DNA from: Syncephalis plumigaleata
Lineage: Eukaryota > Zoopagomycota > Zoopagomycetes > Zoopagales > Piptocephalidaceae
DNA length: 36,976 nt
Assembly: GCA_025201365.1 (NCBI GenBank)
Contig: JAIXMF010000114.1
Span: 1-36,976 of the forward strand
Direction: 5' to 3'
Part shown: positions 1-10,050 of the stretch, in pieces
How the letters are laid out: each line of letters opens with the position of its first letter
How positions within the stretch are numbered: the stretch's first letter is position 1
Made by a program: the position numbers and the translations under genes
Notes under the pieces: generated by a model
Database searches by the model: none
What the model saw: the letters and a program-made list of their open reading frames with translations, nothing else
Told to the model about the DNA's origin: nothing

Positions 1-84
1 ATTGTTGTGAGATGATTGTGCTTAATGAGTTGATGATGATAGCTAGACGTGAAATTGCAAAGCTTTTAAATTGTAATGTCCTAT

Positions 85-120
<36 letters not shown>
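85..120 (+). repeat. (ATG)n microsatellite
   Basis: Twelve ATG units just downstream of the Bub2-like stop codon. Trinucleotide repeats of this type (ATG/GAT/ATC) recur throughout the window, in spacers and in Ser-coding tracts. Confidence 0.9.
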
Positions 121-149
121 TAAATAAATGAAAAATGTAGAATGCAAAG

Positions 150-2066
150 TTACGGCGTTAAGGGTAGTAGATGACGAACATTTGGATCATTGGCATGCCG
201 TGTAAGAATGTCGTACAGTTCAGATGGAAGTTGTTGCGATAAAGATAGTGCATCATTGATCGTCTGATAAATATCGCCATCTAAGCCACGAGAGAGTATG
301 TTGAGCGGTCTATAGCGTTCGAATTAGCAATGCACTAGCAATGTAATAAGTAACAATCAATGACTTACTGGTCGGTGGCAAGTAGCATGTCGCGTGATTT
401 TATCAATTGCGCAACAACACAAAGCACATTGATGTGAATCCCATAGGCTAGAAAGGCATCCCATAGTCGTAGATGATCTTGCTTGCTAATGGATTTATGA
501 CAGCCTGTAAATGATAGTAGAGCTGATGGGATATCACGTTAGTTGATAATTGTACAATAGATACCAGTGTGTCACCTACCATTATAAGCGTATCGTTCTG
601 GGAAAATACCATGATCAAGTAGGTGATCATAGAGTGGACGATCCAGTATACGTAGACATTCATCCATTAGCTAATAGACAAGCGTATTTCATTCATTCAT
701 TTGTATGTTAATTGCCAAATAATAAATGTACAATCCTGGGGGATATCACACATACCTCTACGGCGCATTGAACACCGTCCATTGTGGTACGCGCGTATAC
801 CGGTGCACATCGTGTAATGAATAAATAAAGTGACGCAAACGCATCTTCCTCGGGTAATACCTCCAAGAATGCCAAAGCTATCCAGTGTAAGCCTTGCACG
901 TAGTTTTTCGTGTCGTCCAACTCGTCTGTCATACATGTCAGTCGATGATTAGTGGCAATACGTGGAGTATCCACGAGAGATGACTTACCTTGCATTTGAT
1001 GGACGAAAGCATTTAGGATTCGTGTCAATGATTCCATCAAACTAGTGGATTGCTCCTTTGAATCCGTAGCGTTAACTGATAAACGATCGGATTGCGCTAA
1101 AGTGGCGAGGTCATGTTGGATCTGCGAATGCATGGAGGATAGACCACGTGCTTTCAGGCTGACGTAGAGGCATTGCAGATGGGTAAAGTTCCCCTCACGT
1201 GCCAGCAAGGTTCGCCATAGTCGTCGACGTAGATCGTCGTGACCAACGGGAATGGGGTGAACAAGCGCTAAACGACGTAAATGTCGTTCAGCTAATGGCA
1301 TGTCCGTTAGAGAAGTGACTGCGGAACCTGGACTTTTACAACCACCAGGACTAGTGGCACCACTGCGAAACAACGACAAGCCTACTGTAGTGTTGGCGGG
1401 ATTAACGGTAGGGCTTGTTGCGCTACGAACCATGTCATCCAGCGCGTACTCGTATTGCTGACGAATTGAATCGCTAGTGTGTGCATCGCAACTAGGGGAG
1501 AGTAAGGGCGATAATGGTAGAGCAGCAAAAGGGCTTGTACTCGGGGAATCAATATTAGAGTTACAATGATTGAGATGAAGATGAAGATGATTGTTGTTGC
1601 CGTTGCCGTTGCTACTGCTGCTTCTTTTTGCTCGTTGTAGCCAAGCGTCAAACTTGCTCGTACTAGACGGTCGATTTTTTTGCAACATGTTAGGCGGCGA
1701 AGGAGGTGGAGTAAGAAGACGTGGCGTGACAGACGCCGATACTGGTTGAGACGGTCTTTGAACTGGATCAGTCACGCTGTTTCGAGCCTCGATAATAACC
1801 GGACATACAGTGCGTTTACGCGGGTACGACGACAACGGTGACGATTGACGGCTGGGCACGCGTCTCACTCGATGGGAATGTGCAGCGCAGATCGCATCGG
1901 TATTAGTTGCAGTAATAGTAGTAACTGTACCAGATGCTGCTGTAGTAATTATTAAAGCAGGGGTAGGTGGTGGAGATTGCCTCGATGATGATGATGATGA
2001 TGATGATGATGTGATTAGAGTGGAGAGCAATGTCCCTAATGACATGGTACTAGGAGATGGAGACAT
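150..2066 (-). CDS. Bub2/Cdc16-like TBC-domain GTPase-activating protein
   Basis: Five exons on the minus strand: 2066-989, 925-756, 670-580, 522-369, 309-150, giving about 550 residues. The first ~230 residues are low-complexity and Ser/Thr/Pro-rich, including a poly-Ser run from a (GAT)n tract. The rest is a TBC domain: the N-terminal VHPIP segment, the Q-finger motif YVQG, a CAPVYARTTMDGVQ block, then LWDAFLAYGIHINVLCVVAQL, which closely follows the Bub2/Cdc16 family. In that family the protein is the GAP half of the two-component Bub2-Bfa1 (Cdc16-Byr4) complex at spindle poles that restrains mitotic exit or septation. Oddity: the IxxDxxR arginine-finger motif reads IQHDLAT, so the arginine is absent. 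The 63-nt first intron (926-988) has no stop and keeps frame. The start is uncertain: an in-frame Met also lies at 2129. Family call is firm; the GAP activity is not. Confidence 0.85.
1985..2011 (+). repeat. (GAT)n tract coding poly-Ser
   Basis: A run of GAT units on the plus strand, read as TCA/TCATCATCA on the minus strand inside the N-terminal part of the Bub2-like protein, giving a poly-Ser stretch. Confidence 0.8.
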
Positions 2067-3126
2067 GCGTGCACACATACAAGTATGCGAATAACAATCA
2101 AAGTAATCGTTAACTAAACTAATATGCAAGGCTGATTGATATAGGTAGTAGTAGGAGCTGTAATTGTAGGAAATGAAAGTGGCAGAGCAACAATAGACGA
2201 TAGTGTTTATTTAAGACGGAAAGAAAGACGGTATTATTGCTGTCGCGGTGATGTTCGTAATAGTTAAAGTAGTTATAATAGCTGGTGTCGGATATTTGAC
2301 CATTACAAGGCATCTTCAGTGATAGCTCAAGATGCAGATGTATCAGGTTCCTACGAAAGCTGAAGCAAGGGGAACAATCAATGCTCGGCCTATGTTTTAA
2401 TGTTTTCGTAACCAGAAATCCATCGAGTGAAACATGCTCAGCGTATTACAAGGAACGATAGCCGAGGCTAATAATAAGCAAACGAGTTTCGCCATAAATA
2501 ATTCGCGCAATGCTAGTCGAAATACATAGGAAGTAACAGCAATTGTTTATTCTCTAAATAGACTAATCAATTGTTGTGAACAAACAATGTCTACTAAGCT
2601 GACTAGGTAATTGTCTTATGTTCAAGTACAAGGGGCAAGCATAAATCAAAAACGAGTATACACATTTAGACTAGCCGAGCTGCTATTGCCATGTTGTTAT
2701 TGCCATGTTGTTATTGCCATGTTGTTATTATTGTTGTGAACAGCAGTAAAGGTGTACGATGGCTAATCTTTATTTGGTATATGACTACATGTTATGCAAA
2801 AAATGATATATGCTGGAATTTCCAGTTCATCTCACCTGTAGTAAGCGTAAGTCAGCCTTTCCGTAGCCTATACAATATACAAAGTAGTCCTATTCTAACA
2901 CGTTAAGCCTACTAGCTACTTATCCATTCAACTATACGAGAACAATCATAGCTAAGGATCACTGGTATTTCTTTGTGTCCATCGATTACAAAGTAAGCCA
3001 AAGCGAACAATGTAAATAAAAAATGCAAGTGGAAAATACACCAAATCACATGACTTGTAAATATATTGCTCTTTTTCTGTATAGAATCTTATTGCTACCG
3101 TTTCTTGCAAGAAATTGATTGCTATC
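2067..3126. other. Divergent intergenic region between Bub2-like gene and pICln
   Basis: This roughly 1-kb AT-rich spacer separates two divergently transcribed genes and should hold both promoters. It contains a 14-nt unit (ATTGCCATGTTGTT) repeated three times at about 2685-2726. Short open frames exist on both strands (for example 2313-2119 minus and 2691-2906 plus), but they show no family motif or convincing codon structure. I see no RNA gene. Confidence 0.5.
2685..2726 (+). repeat. 14-bp tandem repeat, three copies
   Basis: The unit ATTGCCATGTTGTT occurs three times head to tail in the divergent promoter region between the Bub2-like and pICln genes. Confidence 0.75.
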
Positions 3127-4115
3127 ATGTCGTTGTCGTCATCTTCGTCATCGCGTTGGATTGCCGAGCTTCCCCAGTTAGTCACGCTGGATAGTCTTCG
3201 TGAACTGGAGGGTGGCCGTGAAGGATTACCGCTTGGCACTTGGATTATACGTCACCATCAGCCTAATGTTACGATTCAAGCCGTGCCCGCTCTAAATCAG
3301 ACGCTAAACAAAGGAGATCTCTATGTCACGGAAAGGTAAGGCGATAACGACAAGTCGGCCAGTAAACAAATAAACGGATAATGAAGCGCGTCATAGTTTT
3401 GCCGTATGAGACGTGAGTAGCTGGCTAACCTCTTATGTATACCTCCTTCCTATCCTTTTCGCGTTTACACTAGTCGTCTTTTGTTTTTCTCGCCAACCCA
3501 AGGAAAAGGTATTGCACTAGAGTATCCGTCCATTGGTATTCACGCCATTGCACGACAACCCACGGATCATGCACCATGCGTCTACTGTCAAGTGGATGGA
3601 TCATTGGCAGATATGTCTGCTAATGGAACTGACACTGATGATGCAACGGAAGATGAAGATACTATAACAGAAGTACGATTCATTCCTGATGATTTCAATG
3701 CACGTAAGTTATAATGAATAGAGAGATAGTTAGTAGTAGTAGTAGAGAGTGAACGAGTTAATCCAATATCGATACTATTGATTAATTAGTGGATACTATC
3801 TTCGAGGCCATTTCCGAGTGTACTGCACTTCATCCAGATATCGATCTAATGGAGGCAGATGGTGACGACAATGCTTTTGTCGATGGGCAATTCTATACGG
3901 GAGAGCTTGATCCGCAAGAGCTGTCAGATGCCAATCAAGTAAGTAATATTGCAGGATACTGCATCAGTCAATCAATCGATTGATAAACTAACATAATCGA
4001 TGACGATGATAATTAGGCGGCATTAGCGTATCTCGACTCGATTGTTGATGCACCAGTAGTGTCCGAGGAGAATACAGACAAGGACGAGGAGCAATTTGCT
4101 GATGCTGACGAATAA
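3127..4115 (+). CDS. Methylosome subunit pICln
   Basis: Four exons: 3127-3335, 3474-3703, 3790-3938, 4017-4115, giving 228 residues. pICln is the chaperone that binds Sm proteins and presents them to the PRMT5 methylosome, so it acts in the cytoplasm early in snRNP assembly. Visible features match the family: the PH-like fold segment GKGIALEYPSIGIHAIAR, the EVRFIPDD strand, then FEAISECTALHPD, which aligns with the conserved 'CQALHPD' block, and long acidic stretches in the middle and at the C-terminus (TDTDDATEDED; NTDKDEEQFADADE). Length is typical (about 230). An upstream in-frame Met at 3115 is possible; the one chosen gives the usual MSL-type start. A poly(A) signal follows 45 nt after the stop. 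Confidence 0.9.
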
Positions 4116-4589
4116 TGCTGTAATCCAGCGATATGATAATAACCCTATGAATCTAATGAAATAAACACATTTTTGAATGATAACTAGAGAGGCACCTATG
4201 TATCGATGATAGTACAGTATAGATAGTTGACTGACGTATGCTGTGCACGTTTACCAGAGAATATTGGTTAAAAACCGGATAGTTACATGTTGACTGATAG
4301 GAACCACCTTAAACGGATGTGAATTGTTGGCAATTGTCGCCGCTTCTATTTTTTTTATTCGCTCACCTGCCCCTTTTGAATTTCTTCACTATAACACTCC
4401 TCTATCTTGCTGTATACATCATAATACCACTAGTGTTTTTTTCGCTTCTATCTTTTCTGCTTTTTCTTCCGCTTACTCCGTCTATTATTATTATTATTAT
4501 TATTATTATCGCTAATCTCACTGATTTCTATTAGTTTAAGGAGTGCTTTTGTTATTACTAGTTCTGCTTACGATATAACACTGAGCAAT
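4116..4589. other. Spacer between pICln and RNase T2 genes
   Basis: Terminator side of pICln and promoter of the RNase gene. Pyrimidine-rich from about 4340 on, ending in a (TTA)n microsatellite at about 4484-4510, shortly upstream of the RNase start codon. No gene seen. Confidence 0.5.
4160..4165 (+). terminator. AATAAA polyadenylation signal of pICln gene
   Basis: Canonical AATAAA 45 nt after the TAA stop at 4115, followed by a T-rich stretch. Confidence 0.6.
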
Positions 4590-5742
4590 ATGCGCGTAAA
4601 TAGTATAATATCGCAAATTGGTCTAGCTTGCCTGTTAATAGGCTCACCACTAGTGTGGGCTCATAAAAGTGCTTCTTTACCGGCGTTATTCCGCCGCCAA
4701 AACGCATGTCCCAATATCCAGTCGTGTAGTGTGAGTGCAAAGAATGCAGATACCTGTTGTATTCCAGAATTCGGTTTGTTTGCCTTGACGTTACAGGTGA
4801 GTTACGACGACCGACCACAAGCTTTCTCACTCGATTGATGCTCACCATTAATGAATCATACACGAAATACGTCTATTCTAGTGGAATCCAAAGGTGGGAG
4901 CATCCGATGCATTTACCATTCATGGATTATGGCCCGATGGCTGGTATGTATTACACGATTGACAAGCGTATACGCACACATATATATATATATATCTTCT
5001 AACACTAATCGGTTGCGTTCATCTCCTTTCTCTAGTCGTGGTGAACGTGCTCCATCCGATGGATGTGACTCTAGTCGTAAATACAAAGATGTGGGCGATC
5101 TTATAAAGTCAAAGGATAGCTCGCTCTACGAAGACATGAACAAGTATTGGCCATCGGATAATGGTAACAATAATCGTTTCTGGTCAGTATTCATATGCTA
5201 TTAGAATCAAATGTGTCGCTCGCTAACATTGTATTCGTATTGACGATTGTAGGACTCACGAGTGGGGCAAACATGGAACGTGTGTCTCCACATTGAATCC
5301 AAAGTGTTACGGGAATAGCTTCAAATCCGGTCAGGACGTGCAGGATTATTTCAGCGACACGATAGCACTGTACAAACAGTACAATCTCTATGACGCGTTT
5401 GTTAAGGAAGGTCTCAAGCCCGGTAATTCTGCAAGTGCCGACCAGTTCAACAAGGCGGCCAACAAGACACTCGGTCGTGCAGTCACGCTAAGCTGCGACG
5501 ACGGTCGACTCAACGAGGTGATGCTCTATTTTACCGTCTCGGGTCGATCCTTTAAATTGGCGGATCCACCACGTTCGGGAAATCGTGGATGTGGCGGTCA
5601 AGTGCAATGGGTGACCAAGAGCGGTAACAAGACAAATAGTAACAATGGTGGTGATGCCACTCGTATGCATATCAACTATTATCAGCACACATTAATGACC
5701 CTGTTATTTATGAGTTTGGTCAGCTTACTTGTTTTCATTTAG
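4590..5742 (+). CDS. Ribonuclease T2 family protein with signal peptide and GPI-like C-terminus
   Basis: Four exons: 4590-4796, 4882-4943, 5036-5182, 5253-5742, giving 301 residues. RNase T2 enzymes are secreted or vacuolar endoribonucleases that cleave RNA through 2',3'-cyclic phosphates. Both catalytic segments are intact: CAS I FTIHGLWPD (His83) and CAS II FWTHEWGKHGTC (Glu142, His146). The N-terminus has a hydrophobic signal peptide (IISQIGLACLLIGSPLVWA), and the mature part carries many cysteines (CPNIQSC, DTCC, NPKCYG) as in the family. Unusually, the protein ends in a Ser/Asn/Gly-rich linker and a hydrophobic tail (TLMTLLFMSLVSLLVFI) that stops at the last residue. This is the pattern of a GPI-anchor signal, so the enzyme may be tethered to the membrane or cell wall. 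AATAAA overlaps the region just after the stop. Confidence 0.92.
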
Positions 5743-5748
5743 AATAAA
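5743..5748 (+). terminator. AATAAA polyadenylation signal of RNase T2 gene
   Basis: AATAAA lies immediately after the TAG stop codon; the functional signal could also be one further downstream. Confidence 0.4.
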
Positions 5749-6117
5749 TAGGATGGTATAGTTATATAGAGCTACCTCATCATAATTCTATAGATATTTA
5801 TACGATGTTATGGCATCTCATTAAGCAATTTGTAGATGATTACTCGATTAATAAGGCGAGGATGAACAATAATGACGATTATTGCGAGGTTTTAATCATC
5901 ATTCGATTCAAATTGATCAAATTTAGATCGACAAATAGTTTTTTTCCTCGTCTTGCAAACAATACTCTCCGATATATGCGAATGTGTAGGTGTATGTATG
6001 AAGGAGAGAAAGCGACGAGTAGAGAATTCTTTGACGCTAATTTTATTGTTGCTCTTCTTTTTCGCATTCTTTTATTATTTAATTGTCGTTTAGCATACAC
6101 AATAGATACCCTAGGAA
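5749..6117. other. Spacer between RNase T2 and Mrs2-type genes
   Basis: AT-rich intergenic sequence of about 370 bp with no coding signal that I trust. A pyrimidine-rich stretch (about 6045-6085) precedes the Mrs2 start codon. Confidence 0.5.
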
Positions 6118-7881
6118 ATGTCGTTTGAGCTGACTGCACGTCTTGTTTACGGTGCATCGTTGCATGCAGTAGCTTGCCGTCGTCTAGCAACACAAGCCAA
6201 ACCAGTTATTAGCAGTGGTATACAACGGTCTAGATTACTTACGGGAAGACTGCGTCAACAAGGTTTAGCAACGGTGGTAGGACAGACTAGACCTACTACA
6301 ATAGGGAAGACAATAGAATCAGTACGGCAGTTGCATAGTTTGCGACCAAATCCTTCCTCGTCAGTGCTTGTAAAACACGGAATCGTGAACAACACGACTA
6401 AACGAGGAATAGGAAGGAGGAGTACACTCGGTAGAGAATGTCATGATACTCGTTCTATACAAATGCATTCACGATTGCTCTCCTCCTTAATAGCACCCTC
6501 TCGATTAAAGACGATGTCTAGTTCTCCGGCAACGCATAAAGGAGACATAAAATTACGATGTACGTATACTTGAGTAAACAAACATTTTACTTGCCATTCA
6601 GCGTAATATCCTAATAGATATATCATTCTAGGCACGGAATTCGATCATACAGGCAATGTAAAGACAACGGCCGGTGAATTCTCCAAGCATCAACTATGCG
6701 TGGGGGTATGTAATTATGATGCATTGTTATTGTTACTATTAGCAGCAAGTATACTAAAGCGTTGTATTAAATTAGAATGGATTACAGGTATATTAATACT
6801 AAATGGCGTCAGTAATTATACTAATGATCTATTGTATTTCATTATTAATGGGGGGAAAGCCACGAGATTTACGTAAAGTAAGCCATTGACTAATCACTGT
6901 TGTATATAGTAATAATAATAATAGTTACTAATGGATATTGTAATAGATAGATAGCAACTTTGTTAATCAACTCCCAGCTATTCTGGTCCGTGATGAGGTT
7001 ATCCTAGTGAATCTAGGTCATATCCGTGCATTAATCCGAGCAGATCTAGTTATTCTATTTGATACTTACGGCTCAACCGATAGTTTTCATCAGTCTACGT
7101 TTATTTATGATTTACAGGAGAAACTACGTAATCCTGGCGGCACTTACGGAAGTCTACCCTTTGAATTCCGTGCTATGGAATCGATACTCATTAGCGTGGT
7201 GTCATCGCTACAATCTGAAATGGATGTGCTCTCGGGACTCGTTACGAATCTTCTCGCCCATTTGGAGGAGCACATAGATCGTGACAAGTTGAAGGAGTTG
7301 CTACAGTATTCGAAACGACTTGCACGATTTGAACAAAAGACCCTGAACATAAGAGATGCAGTACTAGAGGTGCTGGAAGAAGGTAAGCTAACCATCAGCT
7401 AGTGATGCATTTGACACGAACAATCTTGTGTATGACTCGCCTTCTCCTCTCCCACACCTTATATATAGATGAAGACTTGACGGAGATGTGTTTAACGAGC
7501 AAGAAAAATAATCGTGAAAATATCAATGACTATCACGAGGATATCGAGCTGTTGATGGAGACCTACTTGAAGCAGATCGAAGAGATAGCCAATGTTGCCT
7601 CGTCACTCACGGCGAATATGCGCACCACAGAGGATATCGTTAATATTATGCTGGATTCGCAACGGAATAGTCTACTGCTGTTTGAGCTACGCTTAGCCAT
7701 GGTCACCATGGGGTTGACGGGCGGTGCCTTTATAGCTAGCATATTTGGTATGAACTTGTTGTCGACGCTGGAGAATAATCCCTACGCATTCTTTGTAGTG
7801 TCGGGTACCGCGGTGGCAGCAGCTAGTTTCGCATTTACGCTAGCAATGCGACGTATGCGACTACTGGTAAAACAGTCGTAA
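6118..7881 (+). CDS. Mrs2/Lpe10-type mitochondrial magnesium channel (CorA superfamily)
   Basis: Six exons: 6118-6559, 6632-6705, 6776-6787, 6860-6877, 6947-7382, 7469-7881, giving 464 residues. Mrs2 carries Mg2+ across the inner mitochondrial membrane as a pentamer. The first ~130 residues are rich in Arg/Ser/Thr and poor in acids, as expected of a mitochondrial presequence. The core then reads RCTEFD, NGLQ-PRDLRK-IDS, QLPAILVRDEVILVNLGHIRALI, a long helical region, TM1 (LAMVTMGLTGGAFIASIF), the selectivity motif GMN at residues 421-423, and TM2 (FFVVSGTAVAAASFAFTLAM). Two exons are micro-exons of 12 nt (NGLQ) and 18 nt (PRDLRK). They were found by matching the invariant family block; the introns around them (70, 72 and 69 nt) are of normal size. 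Length matches the family. Confidence 0.92.
6776..6787 (+). other. 12-nt micro-exon of the Mrs2-type gene (NGLQ)
   Basis: An AATGGATTACAG exon sits between a TTAG acceptor and a GTATAT donor. It encodes Asn-Gly-Leu-Gln in phase 0 and supplies the residues just before the invariant PRDLRK block. Confidence 0.75.
6860..6877 (+). other. 18-nt micro-exon of the Mrs2-type gene (PRDLRK)
   Basis: This exon lies between an AAAG acceptor and a GTAAGC donor and encodes exactly Pro-Arg-Asp-Leu-Arg-Lys, the family's most conserved N-domain block, in phase 0. Confidence 0.78.
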
Positions 7882-9046
7882 ATATTCTCATCATCAGTAG
7901 ATAGCTTGAACAGATGCCGTTTCTTTATCGAATTGTATATGTATTCTCTTATTATTGCTGTTGTTATTATTGCTTTATTTTAGATAAATAAATAAATACA
8001 TACATATTTGTGACAAAATCATACTAGCTCTATAAATATTGCGCATCTCGTTTTACCAATTCCTATACGTGATTGTACGTCGTACGATTATGAAACATTT
8101 TCTGTTATAAAAACGATGAGTTGTTACTAGAATAAAAAGCAAGAGCTCATTCCTTCGAATCAACCATTCAGTTTCTATTATAAGTACGCTTAGCCAGTAT
8201 TTGCAATTTACGGAAATCTAACCACGATAATCATTAATGATGTTATTAGTATTAGTACTTATTAATTGCTAGTAATAAATAGACTAAATATATACTTATT
8301 GCCTCGATCTATTAGCCAACAAAAGCATAATGATCATACAAATGATATTCATTATCATGATATCTACATGACATATTCAGTTGTATGTCATCTATCATTG
8401 CTCATTCCATTGTCATTCGACGTGATCAATACTGATTGCAATACATCAAGACATGTCATCGAATGATCCCACGACCATATGGGCATATCAATGAAGCATG
8501 AGCATACTCGATGGTACCAATAGCGTGATACGACGCGCATATCCGACCAGTAAGATTCGTTAATGCATGTCACAGTTTATGTCCGGCATCTCATGCATTG
8601 ATTGTTGCATCAGTGCTATTGCCAGTCAGTATAATCATGCTTGAATGGATGATATAACTGGCTGGCTAATTAATCTGCCATTCAAAACGGACATACTATG
8701 AGTATACTATAGCAATACAACATGCATTGAATGAACACTGCATTTGATTCTGATGAAAAAGACATGTTGGGGCCATGTCTACAGGTCCCATTAGCAGCAC
8801 TATTTTACACGGATGATATCAATATGCATTGCATAAACCAGTTTACCCGTATTGCCATCGCTTTATTATCAAGCTGCTATCAAGTCTATCCTTTGACGAC
8901 GCAGCAATACTACTAGTCTTTGTTCTACCGGCAGATTTAATCCCATTTACAAACAATCGTTTCCAATTTTGTATCTCTGTTTCCATAATCACCTGCCACT
9001 TTTTATCGCTCTATAGATTATTATAATTGTATTTATTTACTTCACA
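7882..9046. other. 1.2-kb intergenic region after the Mrs2-type gene
   Basis: AT-rich sequence that opens with overlapping AATAAA signals (7987-7996) for the Mrs2 gene. It contains short palindromic stretches (for example TGACAT/ATGTCA around 8368-8388) and small open frames without recognisable motifs. It ends in the presumed promoter of the orphan 7TM gene. I find no supported gene in it. Confidence 0.5.
7987..7996 (+). terminator. Overlapping AATAAA polyadenylation signals of the Mrs2-type gene
   Basis: Two overlapping AATAAA hexamers about 105 nt after the TAA stop, followed by a T/G-containing stretch. Confidence 0.55.
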
Positions 9047-10050
9047 ATGCCAGTCATCGATTACAGTAATCCCGATGATATGAAACGAATTGAAGCGCTC
9101 GAGAAACAGTATGGTATGTCGTTTGATGAAATGGCCAAACTCAGCATCCACGACTTTTACATGAGGGCCTCTGGAGATATTCCTGAACAGCGCAATCGAT
9201 TATTAGGAATACAACTTGAAATGTTTGCCTTTCTACTCATTTTCTGCTTGTTTACTCGGAACATCATTAGGCTATCTAAAGCGCTAATATTAAACCCACG
9301 CGCGCTATCCTTATGGTGCGCTTTCATATCCTCATTCTCGGGTGTGATCACCGAGGCCATTATTCTAATAGGATTTATAACAAGTAGTTTCAGTTGCGAC
9401 ATATGTCTTTGGATACAAGCGCACTGTATAGGTTTGTCCATGTTTTTCAACAGTATAATACTGCTTCGTAAGGTGCACCTGGTACAACTCAAGAAGAAAT
9501 GGGTATTATACGCGGGAATCCCATTGATAGTGCCACAACTTGCATATCCAGTAGTTTGGATATGTTATGGCAAACTGATTCTAGAAACCTATCTCGGTTG
9601 TGTCGCTTACTATCCACAGCTTATATTATGGTTTTGGGCAGGAATTAATATTCCGCATACCATATTATTCTCTGGTATTTTCTGTCATAGAGCCTATAAT
9701 CAGTACGTGATATTTGGATCTGACATCTGGAGACGACTGATGCACGAAGGCATACAAACAATGTGTTTTGTCTTGTTATGCAACCTTGTCAGTATAACTA
9801 TGATTGTTTTCACCACTGATGCCGTGAATAAGGATATGTTCGTTGTTATAGATTGGTAAGCAACGATAATGATGATAATAAATGTTGTACTAACACTATC
9901 ATGATTAGGGTCATAGTTACAGCAATACTCGCAAATCATTGCTGTAACAATAAGAATAAATCACCCACTGATCGTAAGCCTAGGACGGAACATCTGCTGC
10001 ACGTATCACAGATCGATACGGCACATAGTCAGGATGAGCATGATTGTTAA
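9047..10050 (+). CDS. Orphan seven-transmembrane protein A
   Basis: Two exons, 9047-9855 and 9909-10050, giving 316 residues; the 53-nt intron splits the Trp codon of a VIDW motif. I do not recognise the family. The first ~60 residues are soluble and charged. Seven hydrophobic segments follow: FAFLLIFCLFTRNII, ALSLWCAFISSFSGVITEAI, IQAHCIGLSMFFNSIILL, VLYAGIPLIVPQLAYPVVWI, LILWFWAGINIPHTILFSGIF, TMCFVLLCNLVSITMIVF and DMFVVIDWVIVTAIL. Then comes a short polar cytoplasmic tail. The layout fits a GPCR-like receptor. The gene at 15632-16611 (minus) has the same architecture, a FDW motif in TM7 and an intron at the same codon and phase, so the two look like distant paralogues. Function and ligand are unknown. 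Confidence 0.8.

Noticed and set aside
2691-2906. Small plus-strand frame in the Bub2/pICln spacer
   Set aside because: Begins inside a 14-bp tandem repeat and shows no family motif.
8731-9026. Short frames just upstream of 7TM-A
   Set aside because: Located in the promoter region, short, no motif, and out of frame with the 7TM-A start.
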